Of a stretch of 64,000 nt of DNA, positions 14,886-24,102 are shown in pieces. The notes under the pieces are model-generated. The model did not search any database. It was not told the origin of the DNA and saw only the letters and a program-made list of their open reading frames with translations. The stretch spans positions 1 through 64,000 of the forward strand of contig DASUHB010000068.1 in NCBI GenBank assembly GCA_036273715.1, given 5' to 3'. Each line of letters opens with the position of its first letter. Within the stretch, counting starts at the first letter, position 1. The stretch is from Gemmatimonadaceae bacterium (GTDB taxonomy: Bacteria > Gemmatimonadota > Gemmatimonadetes > Gemmatimonadales > Gemmatimonadaceae). The position numbers and the translations under genes were made by a program.

Positions 14886-16028
14886 ATGAGCGCAGCACTG
14901 GCTCCGGCACTTCGGATCTCCGGCCCGGTTCGGCGTGTGGATTCCGGAGTGCCATTGCGAGAGGACGAGCGCCGCGCCACGCGCGTGCTGATCGTCGATG
15001 ATGAAGAAGCGATCTGCAACGCGCTCCGCCGGTTCCTCACGATCCGCGGATTTCAGGTCGAGACGGCGACGTCGGCAGCCGCCGCGCTCGATCAGTTAGG
15101 CAGACAGCCGTTCACCATCATGCTGAGCGACATTCGCATGCCCGGCATGTCGGGGTTGGAGCTGGTGCCGCACGCGCTGCAGGCGTGTCCCGACTTGGCG
15201 ATCGTGATGCTCACCGCGGTCAGCGACGCGGCCACGGCAACCGACGCGCTCGGAAGCGGCGCGATGGATTACCTCACCAAGCCGGTCGATTTGCCGGACC
15301 TGGAGCACGCTATCGAGAAGGTGCGCCGCAAGCGCGAGCTGATGCTGCATCAGCGCCAGGTGGACCAGCTGGTGCGCGACGAGGTCGCGAGCCGCACGGC
15401 TGAGCTCGAGCGCGAACAGGAAGCGCTGCGCACGCTCACGGTGACGGTGACGGAAACGTTGATCAACGCCATGGAAGCGAAAGACCGCTATCTGCGTGGT
15501 CGCTCGCACCGCGTGGGCGAGCTCGCCGCGTCGATCGCCGACGAGATGGGTCTCTCGGAGGACACCATCGAGGCAGTGCGGTTGGCGGGACGGCTGATGG
15601 ACATCGGACGGATCGGCATCCGCGAAGAAGTGCTGTCCAAGCCGGGGAAATTGACGCCCGATGAATACACGCACGTCCGCGCTCACGTCCGCGTGAGCAT
15701 GGAAATTCTGGCGCCGCTCAAGCACCTGGGCGTGGTGCTCGACTACATCCACGACCACCACGAGCACTACGACGGCGCGGGGTATCCGCGCGGGTTGAAG
15801 GGCGAGGCGATATCGTTAGGCGGGCGGATCCTCTGCGCCGCGGACGCCTTCGATGCCGTGACGGTGGGACGCGCGCATCAGAAGCCGCTGTCGCCGGATC
15901 ACGCGATCGCCTACCTCAAGCAGCACGTGCGGACGCTGCTCGATCCGTTCGTGTACGAGGCGTTGCGCGCCGTCGTCAGCCGCGGCAAGTCGCTTCGATT
16001 CATTCCGCCCGCGGCGGTCGGACGCTAG
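14886..16028 (+). CDS. response regulator with degenerate HD-GYP domain
   Basis: A 380-residue protein. The receiver domain (about 32-150) keeps the acidic pocket VDDEE, phospho-acceptor Asp82 (LSDIRMPG), Thr110 and Lys132 (TKP). A coiled linker (145-190) leads to an HD-GYP domain (195-370). HD-GYP enzymes hydrolyse cyclic-di-GMP. Here the HD pair itself reads Met238-Asp239 (RLMDIGRIG instead of LHDIGKIG), while His208, HHEHYDGAGYPRGL and the GYP remain. Loss of this metal-ligand His suggests weak or no phosphodiesterase activity and a binding or sensor role. Its 3' end overlaps the convergent MFS gene by 29 bases. Confidence 0.9.
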   Translation: MSAALAPALRISGPVRRVDSGVPLREDERRATRVLIVDDEEAICNALRRFLTIRGFQVETATSAAAALDQLGRQPFTIMLSDIRMPGMSGLELVPHALQACPDLAIVMLTAVSDAATATDALGSGAMDYLTKPVDLPDLEHAIEKVRRKRELMLHQRQVDQLVRDEVASRTAELEREQEALRTLTVTVTETLINAMEAKDRYLRGRSHRVGELAASIADEMGLSEDTIEAVRLAGRLMDIGRIGIREEVLSKPGKLTPDEYTHVRAHVRVSMEILAPLKHLGVVLDYIHDHHEHYDGAGYPRGLKGEAISLGGRILCAADAFDAVTVGRAHQKPLSPDHAIAYLKQHVRTLLDPFVYEALRAVVSRGKSLRFIPPAAVGR

Positions 16029-17262
16029 CCGCGTAGATCCACCATACGCCGGCCACGAGCACGGCGGCGGGCACCAGTAGTACCGCATGCGCCAGTCCGA
16101 CGCGGCTGGAAAGCGAGCCGATGAGGTACGGCGAGGGCACGTCGCCGAGAATGTGAATCGTGAAGATCGACGCCGCCATCGCCGATGCGCGCATCGCCGC
16201 CGGCACGGCGTCGACGATCGCGGAGTTGATGGGCCCCGTCGACATGAAGATGAGCACCTCGGCGGCGGCCAGCGCCGGCCAGTACACCGCATGGTCGGCC
16301 GACGACAGCGCCACGTACGCCAGGGGCGCCGCGAGCAGCGTCGTGACGCCCGACACCATCAGATTTGCGTTAGGCATCCGGCGGTGCAGCGCGTCGGCCA
16401 GCCAGCCGCCCGCGAACGTTCCGGCGAAGCCCGTCGCCACGAGCACCGCGCCGAGCGTCACCGACGCGCTCTGGCTGCTCAGATGGCGTTCGCGCACCAG
16501 AAACGTCGGCATCCACGCCGCGATGCCGCCCGTGGCGAACGTGTACGCGGCGTAGCCGAACACCGTGTGCCGGTATTCGCGGATGCGCGCGACGTCGAGA
16601 TACGCCGCGAATCCGCGAGACCGTGTGGCAGCGCCAAAAGCACCCACATGGTCCTGCGCGCCGCGCGGCGGATCGAGAAGGCCGAGCGCGATCAGCGCGA
16701 GCAGCAGTCCTGGTGCGCCGGCGACGAAAAACGCGGAGCGCCAACCAAAGTGTGCGTCCATCGCGCCGCCCACCACGTAGCCGAGCGCCGAGCCGACGGG
16801 AATGGCCATGTACATCACGGCGAACACGCGCGAGCGCTGGTGATCGGGGAAGTAGTCGGCGAGCAGCGCCGGCGCGATGCTCCCGTACGCCGCCTCGCCG
16901 ATGCCCACCGCGGCGCGAGCCCCGAGCAGCCACCCGTAGCTGGATGCCAGGCCGCCGAGCATGGTCGCGACGCTCCACAGCCCGACGCCTAACGCAATCA
17001 GCCGCGGACGCGGGCCCCGGTCGCCTAACACGCCGAACGCCGGCGCCGTCGCCATGTAAACCAGGATGAAAGCGCTGGCCAGTGCGCCGAACTGTGGATC
17101 GGTGACGTGCAGCGTCGAGGTCCTTAGACTCTCGCCCAGCGGCGGGACGACGTTCCGGTCCAGATAATTGAGCAGATTGATGCACGTGAGCACCGCCAGG
17201 CCGAACCACGCCGCGCGGCGCGTGACGGCACTGGACCTCGAAGACTCGACGGCGAGTGTCAC
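16000..17262 (-). CDS. MFS transporter, Spinster-like
   Basis: A 420-residue major-facilitator protein with 12 predicted TM helices. Family marks are NYLDRNVVPP at the end of TM1, the loop-2/3 motif GVLGDRGPRPR, and RAAVGIGEAAYGSIAPALLADYFP in TM4-5. This set is typical of the Spinster (Spns) branch, often annotated as exporters of lipids or small organic molecules; the substrate is not predictable here. It starts at a GTG. Its last 29 bases overlap the tail of the HD-GYP gene on the other strand. Confidence 0.85.
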   Translation of the reverse strand: MTLAVESSRSSAVTRRAAWFGLAVLTCINLLNYLDRNVVPPLGESLRTSTLHVTDPQFGALASAFILVYMATAPAFGVLGDRGPRPRLIALGVGLWSVATMLGGLASSYGWLLGARAAVGIGEAAYGSIAPALLADYFPDHQRSRVFAVMYMAIPVGSALGYVVGGAMDAHFGWRSAFFVAGAPGLLLALIALGLLDPPRGAQDHVGAFGAATRSRGFAAYLDVARIREYRHTVFGYAAYTFATGGIAAWMPTFLVRERHLSSQSASVTLGAVLVATGFAGTFAGGWLADALHRRMPNANLMVSGVTTLLAAPLAYVALSSADHAVYWPALAAAEVLIFMSTGPINSAIVDAVPAAMRASAMAASIFTIHILGDVPSPYLIGSLSSRVGLAHAVLLVPAAVLVAGVWWIYAASVRPPRAE

Positions 17263-17400
17263 GATCGATGCAGTGCGGGAGCGCGTGAGGACGGGGTGTC
17301 GCGCCCACCGGCGCGGCGCGCGCTAAGCTAAACGCCTCGGCCTTGACGCGCGAGGCTCGCGCCATCGACCTTTGCGTTCCCGGTTCGCGGAGCGAGTGCA

Positions 17401-18990
17401 GTGGGCGCGATGTACGACGTGATCATCATTGGCGCGGGACACAACGGTCTCGTCACAGCGGCGTATCTGGCGCGCGCGGGACGGCGTGTGCTCGTGCTCG
17501 AGCGGCGCGACATCGTGGGCGGCGCGTGCGTGACCGAAGAAGTATGGCCCGGCTACAAAGTCTCGACCGCCGCCTACGTGAACAGCCTGTTGCGTCCCGA
17601 GATCATTCGCGACCTGCGCCTCGCCGACTACGGCTTTGCGATGCTGCCCCGCGATCCATCGTCGTTCACGCCGTTTCCCGATGGACGCTCGCTGCTCCTC
17701 GGACCCGACCGCGCGATGACGCAGCGCGAGATCGCGAAATTCTCCGAGCACGATGCCGAGGCCTATCCCGCGTACGAAGCGATGCTCGAGCGCGTGGCGG
17801 ATCTCATCGAGCCCACGCTCATGCAACCGCCGCCGGCGCCGTGGTCCGACCGCCCGCGCGATCTCCTCGCCCTGGTCAAGCTCGCATGGAATTTTCGCGG
17901 GCTCGGCGCGGATGCGTCGCGCGCGATAGAGATTCTCACGGCGGACGCCCGGACGGTGCTGGACCGCTGGTTCGAGTCCGAGCAGCTCAAGGCAACGCTG
18001 GCCACAGATGCGATCATCGGCGCATTTGCGTCGCCATCGATGGCGGGCACCGCCTACGTGCTGTTCCACCACGTCATGGGCGAGTGCAACGGCGTGCGCG
18101 GCGTGTGGGGCTACGTGCGCGGCGGCATGGGCGGCATCACGCAAGCGCTCGCGAGCTCGGCTCGTGCGTTAGGCGCGGAGATCCGGCTCGATTCGCCGGT
18201 GTCGCGCATCGTGGTGCGCGACGGACGCGCGCGCTCGGTGGTGCTCGAGGACGGAAGGGAATTCCTCGCCCACCAGATCGCATCGAACGCCGATCCGAAC
18301 GTCACGTTTCTCAGGCTGATGGATCCGCGCGATCTGCCCGAGGACTTTCTGCGGGCCGTGGGCCAGATCGATTACCGCAGCGCGTCGCTCAAGATCAACG
18401 TCGCGCTGTCGGAGCTGCCGGACTTCACGGCGCTTCCCTCGAGCGGCGCGGCCGCAGGCCCGCAGCACCGCGGCACCATCCACATCTCGCCGACGCTCGA
18501 GTACATGGAGCGCGCGTACGACGACGCAAAGTACGCTCGCCCGTCCGCGTCGCCCATCCTCGAGTGTACCATCCCGTCCGCCGTCGACCCGAGCGTTGCG
18601 CCGGCGGGCAAGCACCTGATGACGATGTTCATTCAGTACGCACCGTACGCGCTGCGCGACGGCACCTGGGACGATCGCAAGGAGCAGTTCGCCGACCGCT
18701 GCTTCGACATCCTCAACGAGTACGCGCCCAACTTCAAGCGCTCGGTCATCGCGCGGCAAGTGCTCACGCCGTTGGATCTCGAGCGCCGCTTCGCGCTCAC
18801 CGGCGGCAACATCTTCCAGGGCGCGATGACGTTCCCGCAGCTTTTCTTCCTGCGCCCGCTCGCCGGCTACGCCGACTACCGGACGCCGGTGGAGAATCTG
18901 TATCTCTGCGGCGCCGCGACGCACCCCGGCGGCGGGGTCATGGGCGCGTGCGGCTACAACGCCGCGCGCGAGATGCTGCGCGACGCCTAA
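17401..18990 (+). CDS. FAD-dependent oxidoreductase, PYROXD2 / phytoene-dehydrogenase-like
   Basis: A 529-residue flavoprotein with an N-terminal dinucleotide-binding fold (YDVIIIGAGHNGL, ARAGRRVLVLERRDIVGGACVTEE) and a C-terminal FAD-closing motif (NLYLCGAATHPGGGVMGACGYNAA). Length and the HHVMGECNGVRGVWGYVRGGMG segment match the PYROXD2-like group rather than true carotenoid desaturases, so the substrate is unknown. The start may be GTG 17401 (GGAG nine bases upstream) or ATG 17410. It is convergent with the Rieske oxygenase gene, six bases apart. No carotenoid genes are nearby. Confidence 0.85.
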   Translation: MGAMYDVIIIGAGHNGLVTAAYLARAGRRVLVLERRDIVGGACVTEEVWPGYKVSTAAYVNSLLRPEIIRDLRLADYGFAMLPRDPSSFTPFPDGRSLLLGPDRAMTQREIAKFSEHDAEAYPAYEAMLERVADLIEPTLMQPPPAPWSDRPRDLLALVKLAWNFRGLGADASRAIEILTADARTVLDRWFESEQLKATLATDAIIGAFASPSMAGTAYVLFHHVMGECNGVRGVWGYVRGGMGGITQALASSARALGAEIRLDSPVSRIVVRDGRARSVVLEDGREFLAHQIASNADPNVTFLRLMDPRDLPEDFLRAVGQIDYRSASLKINVALSELPDFTALPSSGAAAGPQHRGTIHISPTLEYMERAYDDAKYARPSASPILECTIPSAVDPSVAPAGKHLMTMFIQYAPYALRDGTWDDRKEQFADRCFDILNEYAPNFKRSVIARQVLTPLDLERRFALTGGNIFQGAMTFPQLFFLRPLAGYADYRTPVENLYLCGAATHPGGGVMGACGYNAAREMLRDA

Positions 18991-18996
18991 CGGAAC

Positions 18997-20115
18997 TCAG
19001 CCGGCGAGGCTCCGGCGGACCTCGGCGTCGAACGCGGCCGAGAGGCTCTCGCGCGCCGAATACGGCCCCGGCGTGTACGCCGACGACGATACGCCTAACT
19101 GACTCAACTCGCACACGCGCCAGTCCTGCGCGTTGGTCATGTCCCAGAAGGCGACGGCATCGTCGGCATCGAACGACGGATCGCCGAACGACGCCGGATT
19201 GAACAACCACTCGCACGTGATGTGCGTCAGGTCGGCCGCCCGCGGCCACATCGTGTGCGCCATCGCGTAGTCCGGGTGCAGGCTGAGCAGCATGTTCGGG
19301 AAAATCGAGTAGTAATACACGCGCTGCAGGTCGTCGCCCGGCAGATCGCCCACCGGCACACCACACGCGCGTCCGCTCATGCTCATGCTGCCGCCCGGCT
19401 GCGTGATCACCATGAAGCCGCCGAGGAACGGTCCATCGTAGAGATCGTTCTCGCCGCTGTTCGCCGGCGTAAGGCGGACGAGCGCGGGATGTACCGGCGA
19501 ACAGTGATAGCACTCGGAATAGTTCTGGTGGATGAGCTTCCAGTTCGCGCGCACGTCGTACTCGATGCGGCGCGCCGGCTCGAGCGTCGGGAGACGAAAG
19601 CGCTCGAACCGCGAGATCAGCGGTGCGAATGCACTGGCGAACGGTTCCGGGTCGCGGTCGAGATTGATGAACACCCAGCCTTCCCACTCCGCCGCCGCAA
19701 CGGCGTGCAACGGCCAGTCGCGACGGTCGAACCCCTCGGTGCCGCTCATGTGCGGCGCGCCGGTCAACGTGCCGTCCAGCGCGTACGTCCACGCGTGATA
19801 CGGGCACTGGATGCCCGACGCGAAGTGTCCCTTCGTGTCCGCGCACAGGCGCGTCCCGCGATGCCGGCACACGTTGTGGAATGCCCGCACGGCGCCCTCA
19901 CTGTCGCGCGTGATGATCACGCTCTCAGTGCCAATCGTGCGCACCACATAGTCGCCCGGGTTGATGACGTCGGATGCCCGACACGCCGAGAGCCACCGCT
20001 TGTGGAAAATGCGATCCAGCTCCAGCGCGTAGGTGACAGGCGACGTGTACCATGACGCGGGCGGTGTCCGTGCGCCCTGCGTCGGAATCTCGGTCGCTCG
20101 CAAGAACGTGCTCAC
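18997..20115 (-). CDS. Rieske non-heme iron oxygenase, alpha subunit type
   Basis: A 372-residue enzyme. The Rieske [2Fe-2S] domain has CRHRG (Cys83, His85) and CPYHAW (Cys104, His107). The catalytic domain has the mononuclear iron motif NYSECYHCSPVHP (His204, His209) after NWKLIHQN. Layout and size resemble choline/carnitine/stachydrine-type demethylating or hydroxylating oxygenases; the substrate is unknown and no reductase gene is adjacent. A GTG start has a strong GGAGG upstream. A betaine-type substrate would fit the osmoprotectant transporter at 32.7-35 kb, but that is only a suggestion. Confidence 0.88.
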   Translation of the reverse strand: MSTFLRATEIPTQGARTPPASWYTSPVTYALELDRIFHKRWLSACRASDVINPGDYVVRTIGTESVIITRDSEGAVRAFHNVCRHRGTRLCADTKGHFASGIQCPYHAWTYALDGTLTGAPHMSGTEGFDRRDWPLHAVAAAEWEGWVFINLDRDPEPFASAFAPLISRFERFRLPTLEPARRIEYDVRANWKLIHQNYSECYHCSPVHPALVRLTPANSGENDLYDGPFLGGFMVITQPGGSMSMSGRACGVPVGDLPGDDLQRVYYYSIFPNMLLSLHPDYAMAHTMWPRAADLTHITCEWLFNPASFGDPSFDADDAVAFWDMTNAQDWRVCELSQLGVSSSAYTPGPYSARESLSAAFDAEVRRSLAG

Positions 20116-20252
20116 CTGCGTCCTCCTTCACCGACGGGTCACGCTCCAATGTGGGGCGTCCTCCGTCGCCGCGGCAACCGGTAGTGCGCGACAGTCGCAC
20201 GCGCTAGACTATGGCTTGCCTACCCTGCCCTTGTTCCGCGCACCACGCACAC

Positions 20253-21089
20253 ATGCCCGTTACGGACATCACGATTCTCCTTTTTCTGGGGGCGCTCGCC
20301 GCCGGATTGTTGGGCGCGCTCACAGGACTCGGCGGCGGCGCGATCATCGTTCCGCTGCTCACGATTCTCTTCCATGTCGACATTCGCTACGCCATCGGCA
20401 CGTCGCTCGTGTCGGTGATTGCCACGTCGTCAGGCGCGGCGGCGGCGTACGTCAAAGAAGGATACAGCAACATTCGCGTCGGCATGCTGCTCGAGATCGC
20501 GACGACCATTGGCGCCGTGACCGGAGCCTACATCGCCGGCCTCGTGTCGCCGACTGCCGTCGCCGTGATTTTCGGCGTCGTGCTCCTCCACACCGCATGG
20601 ACATCGACGCGCCCGCGGGTCGATCACATCGCTGGTGGTCCGTCGGATCCGATCGCACTGCGCTTCCGACTCGACTCGACGTATCCGACGCCGGAGGGCC
20701 CGCAGCATTATCAAGTGCAGCGCGTGCCGCTCGGGTTCGGCCTCATGTACATCGCCGGCGTGCTCTCGGGATTGTTGGGCATCGGCTCGGGCGTCGTGAA
20801 AGTGTTGGCCATGGATCGCGCGATGCACCTGCCCTTCAAGGTGTCCACGACGACGAGCAACTTCATGATCGGCGTGACGGCAGCGGCGAGCGCGGGCATT
20901 TACCTGCACCGCGGGTACATCGTGCCCGGCCTGGCGTTCCCGGTCATGCTTGGCGTCCTCGCCGGGGCGTTAGTCGGCGCACGCATGTTACCGCACCTGC
21001 ACACACAAAAATTGCGCGTCGTGTTCAGCGTGCTCGTGGCCGCGCTTGCCGTCGAGCTGCTGCTCAACGCGTTCACGGGAAAGATCTGA
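20253..21089 (+). CDS. TauE/SafE-family anion exporter
   Basis: A 278-residue membrane protein with about eight TM helices in two repeats. Each carries a Gly-rich signature (ALTGLGGGAIIVPLL near residue 25 and GLLGIGSGVVKVLAM in the second half). The family exports sulfite, sulfoacetate or related organic anions. An earlier in-frame ATG at 20211 gives an odd Cys-rich N-terminus, so I prefer 20253. One base separates it from the DUF1634 gene, the usual partner. Confidence 0.85.
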   Translation: MPVTDITILLFLGALAAGLLGALTGLGGGAIIVPLLTILFHVDIRYAIGTSLVSVIATSSGAAAAYVKEGYSNIRVGMLLEIATTIGAVTGAYIAGLVSPTAVAVIFGVVLLHTAWTSTRPRVDHIAGGPSDPIALRFRLDSTYPTPEGPQHYQVQRVPLGFGLMYIAGVLSGLLGIGSGVVKVLAMDRAMHLPFKVSTTTSNFMIGVTAAASAGIYLHRGYIVPGLAFPVMLGVLAGALVGARMLPHLHTQKLRVVFSVLVAALAVELLLNAFTGKI

Positions 21090-21090
21090 G

Positions 21091-21489
21091 ATGAGCGTCC
21101 CGCATACCGTCGTCACCGGGCACACGCAGGCCGACGACCGTACCGAGCAGATCGTGGGCACCGTTTTGCGGTTCGGCGTACTCATCGCAGCGGCGGTGAC
21201 GCTCGTCGGCGGCGTGCTGTACCTCATGCAGGCCGGCGGGACGCATCCCGATTATCACACGTTCCGCGGACAGGTGTCGCCGCTCCGATCGCTGGCGGCC
21301 GTGGCGCACGGCGTTGCCGCCGGCAGCGCCGAGGCGATCGTGCAGGCGGGGGTCGTGCTGCTGATTGCGACGCCGATCGCGCGGGTCGCGCTCACGCTGG
21401 TGGCATTCGCGATGCGCAAGGACCGGTTGTACGCGGTGATCAGCGCAATCGTGCTGGCGCTGCTCGCGTATGGATTGTTAGGCGGCTGA
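21091..21489 (+). CDS. DUF1634 membrane protein, TauE/SafE partner
   Basis: A 132-residue protein with three TM helices (about 28-48, 80-100, 112-130) and a short soluble N-terminus DDRTEQIVGTVLRFGVLIA. DUF1634 proteins are regularly encoded next to TauE/SafE-type exporters and may form a small accessory subunit; biochemistry is lacking. The start ATG is one base after the exporter stop. The gene ends within a GTTAGGC copy. Confidence 0.8.
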   Translation: MSVPHTVVTGHTQADDRTEQIVGTVLRFGVLIAAAVTLVGGVLYLMQAGGTHPDYHTFRGQVSPLRSLAAVAHGVAAGSAEAIVQAGVVLLIATPIARVALTLVAFAMRKDRLYAVISAIVLALLAYGLLGG

Positions 21490-21574
21490 TCGGACGGCGT
21501 GGGAGGGTTCGCCGGCCGGCGACGTGTGACGGCCGCGGCCGGCGCAGGGTCGGGCGGACTCGCCGTGGCTTGAG

Positions 21575-21597
21575 CGATGGCCGTGCGTGCGCCATCG
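21575..21597 (+). terminator. possible hairpin after the TauE/DUF1634 operon
   Basis: CGATGGC (21575-21581) pairs with GCCATCG (21591-21597) around a 9-base loop and is followed by TTG, 86 bases past the DUF1634 stop. The T-run is weak. Confidence 0.3.
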
Positions 21598-21732
21598 TTG
21601 TGGACCGCGCGGCCCGGGTGGCGGCATCCTGGTCAGAGTCGGGCGCGCCCGGCCGTACAGCGATAGCTTTCCTGGTGTGCTCGTCTCTCCGCAGTCGAGG
21701 CTCGAGGGATTGAACCGATACGTGCGACGATC

Positions 21733-22791
21733 GTGATCGCGTCCCGCCCTGGGTTCGCGAAGCCGAAGAGCCGGCCGCTCGTGCGGCGCAGGTTGACAAT
21801 GGTCGCGCAGATGACGGCGACCGCCGTGATCGCCGCCGCGTCCGGCTGTCTGCCGCTGATCGGCGCGCGACCACTGGTCCCGGGTGCGCTCAAGCCCGGC
21901 GACTCGTATCACACGATCACCGTCGGCGCGGCCGCGCGGACGTACCTGCTCCACCTGCCTCCCGACTATGGGCGCAAGGGCGACCGGCCGCTGCCCATCG
22001 TGATCGTGCTACACGGCAGCGGGACCAATGGCAGTTGGCTGGCGCAGCAATCCGAATTGAACGACGCTGCCGACGATCATCACTACGCCGTGGCGTATCC
22101 GGACGGCAGCGGGACGCTGGGCGTCGAGTTTCTCGACTGGCCCACGGGCGACACGACGGCCGACGGGCGCGCCACGGTGTTGGGCAACGTCCATTTCATT
22201 TCGGCGTTGATCAAATCGCTGGCGCGAGTGCCGGCGCTCGACCCGACGCACGTGTATCTGGCGGGCGTGTCCAACGGCGGGATCATGACGTACACGCTCG
22301 CGTGCGACATCGCCGACAAGCTTTCCGGCTTCGCGGTGATCGCCGGTGAGATGCCCGACTCGGCGTGCGCAACGACGAGGCCGTTGCCGGTGATGGTCGT
22401 CCACGGCACGGCCGATGATGTGATTCCGTACGACAACCATGGCGAGCGCGTGCCCGGTGCGCCGGTGTCGTACTTGTCGGCGCCGGAGGCCGTGGCGTTC
22501 TGGGCGCATCACGATGGATGCTCGGCGCCGGTCAAGCGGTCGAAGAGCGGGCACGTGATCAAGGAAGTGTACGCCGAATGCACCAATGGCACGGTTGTGG
22601 TGTTCTATACGGTAGTCGGCGGGGAGCACGAGTGGCCTGGCGGCAGGCGGAGCTGGCTGTTCGGACACCTGCCGACGCGCGAGCTGTACGCATCGCCGAC
22701 GATGCTCGATTTCTTCTCGCGGTACGGTGTGGCCGCGGAGCGAGGTGTCGTCAATGAGGGCAGCGAAGGGCGGGGACGGCGGTATCGTTAG
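21733..22791 (+). CDS. LpqC / PHB-depolymerase-like secreted esterase
   Basis: An alpha/beta-hydrolase of the polyhydroxybutyrate depolymerase / feruloyl esterase (LpqC) type. It has a signal sequence with basic VRRRLT and lipobox AAASGC, then the oxyanion strand IVIVLHGSG and nucleophile elbow AGVSNGG. Asp lies in VVHGTADDVIPYDN and His in GGEHEWPGG. Members cleave ester bonds of phenolic sugars or polyesters outside the cell. The GTG at 21733 gives the longest product, but 21781 (GTG) or 21799 (ATG) would also give a full lipoprotein signal. The next gene starts inside its 3' end. Confidence 0.82.
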   Translation: MIASRPGFAKPKSRPLVRRRLTMVAQMTATAVIAAASGCLPLIGARPLVPGALKPGDSYHTITVGAAARTYLLHLPPDYGRKGDRPLPIVIVLHGSGTNGSWLAQQSELNDAADDHHYAVAYPDGSGTLGVEFLDWPTGDTTADGRATVLGNVHFISALIKSLARVPALDPTHVYLAGVSNGGIMTYTLACDIADKLSGFAVIAGEMPDSACATTRPLPVMVVHGTADDVIPYDNHGERVPGAPVSYLSAPEAVAFWAHHDGCSAPVKRSKSGHVIKEVYAECTNGTVVVFYTVVGGEHEWPGGRRSWLFGHLPTRELYASPTMLDFFSRYGVAAERGVVNEGSEGRGRRYR

Positions 22792-23272
22792 GCGGAACCC
22801 GCGCCGCCGGCTGCGGCGGCTGATGGCGTGCGCCACGGCGATGGCGCTGATTCCCCTCGCTGCCGGCGCCGGTCCGCAGGGAGCGACGATCACGTCGGTG
22901 TCGGTCCTCACGTCCACCTGGATGAAGATGACCGTGGCCATCACCTACTCCGAGCCGGCGTCGACGGACACGTTGCGGCTCGATCTCGAGTGGCGGCGTC
23001 TCAACGGACGCGTGCTGCGATTCACGGCGGCGAGCGCGCGTATGGCGCCGGGGAGCGGCCAGATCGAGCTCGAGACGACGTATCACGGCGTGCTGCCGCC
23101 GCCGACGCCGATGGTGATGCACCTGGCCGTCGCCGCGCCCAACGGAACCGTCCTCATGCAACGCGATTGCGAGATGACGCTGGTGACGGCGCAGGGCAAA
23201 GACGCGTGGGCGGGCGATCTGGTGACGAAGAACGCGAACGCGTTGGCCTGGCGCGTACGTTCGTGCAAGTGA
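22754..23272 (+). CDS. hypothetical secreted protein
   Basis: A 172-residue protein with a long basic n-region (RRNPRRRLRRL) and hydrophobic core (MACATAMALIPLAAGAG) typical of a signal peptide. The mature part is beta-rich: TSVSVLTSTWMKMTVAITYS, TLRLDLEWRRLNGRVLRF, then QIELETTYHGVLPPP, and Cys158/Cys171 near the C-terminus that could form a disulfide. I do not recognise the family. It begins inside the esterase gene and ends overlapping the PAP2 gene (GTGA), so the three form one operon. Confidence 0.6.
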   Translation: MRAAKGGDGGIVRRNPRRRLRRLMACATAMALIPLAAGAGPQGATITSVSVLTSTWMKMTVAITYSEPASTDTLRLDLEWRRLNGRVLRFTAASARMAPGSGQIELETTYHGVLPPPTPMVMHLAVAAPNGTVLMQRDCEMTLVTAQGKDAWAGDLVTKNANALAWRVRSCK

Positions 23273-24102
23273 CCGCGGCCGGCGCGGCGCTGGCCGTCTC
23301 GTTAGGCATCGGATGCGCCGCGGCGCCGCTGGCGGCGCAGGCCCGGGACACGGCGCGCGCGCCGGCGCGGCCGATGTTCACCCGGCACGACGCGGCCATC
23401 GCATCGGCGCTCGTCGCCGGGGCGGTGGCGCTCATGCCGGCGGACGACTGGCTGCGCGGCCGCGTCGAGCAGCGCGGCGTTCAATCGAGCGCATCGGCCC
23501 ACGCCATCGCGAACGACTTCTCCCTGTTAGGCGATCCCGGCACCGTGCTGCTGACCGTCGGCACGTATGCCGTCGGGCGCATCGCCGGCAATCACACCGT
23601 CACCGACGTCGGCCTCCATGCCGCGGAGGCGCTGGTCTCGAGCGCGATCGCAACGGAGCTCGTCAAGGGCGTGGCCGGTCGCAACCGGCCGTACCTGCGC
23701 CGGGCCGATGGCGATGACTTTTTGGTCTTCGGCGGGTTCACCGGCGGCGGCTTCACCTCGTTCCCATCGGGCCACACGAGCGCGGCCTTTTCGCTCGCCG
23801 CCGTGGTCGACGAGGAAGGCGCGGTACACTGGCCGCACGCCGCGCGCTTCGTGACTCCGGCGACGTACGGCCTCGCGACGCTGGTTGGCTTGTCGCGCAT
23901 TTACAAGGACCGCCACTGGGTGAGCGACGTCGCGGTGGGTGCGCTCCTCGGCGAGTACAGCGGCCTCATCGTGGAGCGGTACAACCGGCGTCATCCGCAC
24001 AATGCGCTCGAACGGTGGCTCGTGCCGTCAGCGCTGGTGCCCGAGCACGACACGGGCGCGCACGGCGGGACCGGGCTCATGGTCGAGTGGTCGTTCCGAT
24101 AG
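23269..24102 (+). CDS. PAP2-family phosphatase, periplasmic
   Basis: A 277-residue protein from a GTG overlapping the previous stop. It has a signal-like N-terminus ending AAAPLAAQ. The three PAP2 motifs are in order: KGVAGRNRPY (KX6RP), SFPSGHTSAAFS (PSGH) and SRIYKDRHWVSDVAVG (SRX5HX3D). PAP2 enzymes remove phosphate from lipid phosphates such as undecaprenyl pyrophosphate or phosphatidic acid. The arrangement with a signal peptide and few strong TM helices suggests a periplasmic or outer-membrane-associated phosphatase. Confidence 0.88.
   Translation: MTAAGAALAVSLGIGCAAAPLAAQARDTARAPARPMFTRHDAAIASALVAGAVALMPADDWLRGRVEQRGVQSSASAHAIANDFSLLGDPGTVLLTVGTYAVGRIAGNHTVTDVGLHAAEALVSSAIATELVKGVAGRNRPYLRRADGDDFLVFGGFTGGGFTSFPSGHTSAAFSLAAVVDEEGAVHWPHAARFVTPATYGLATLVGLSRIYKDRHWVSDVAVGALLGEYSGLIVERYNRRHPHNALERWLVPSALVPEHDTGAHGGTGLMVEWSFR

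Noticed and set aside
22828-23268. Upstream extension of the PAP2 phosphatase by about 147 residues
   Set aside because: The region overlaps the secreted hypothetical protein in another frame; the GTG at 23269 gives a proper signal peptide and the usual GTGA overlap.
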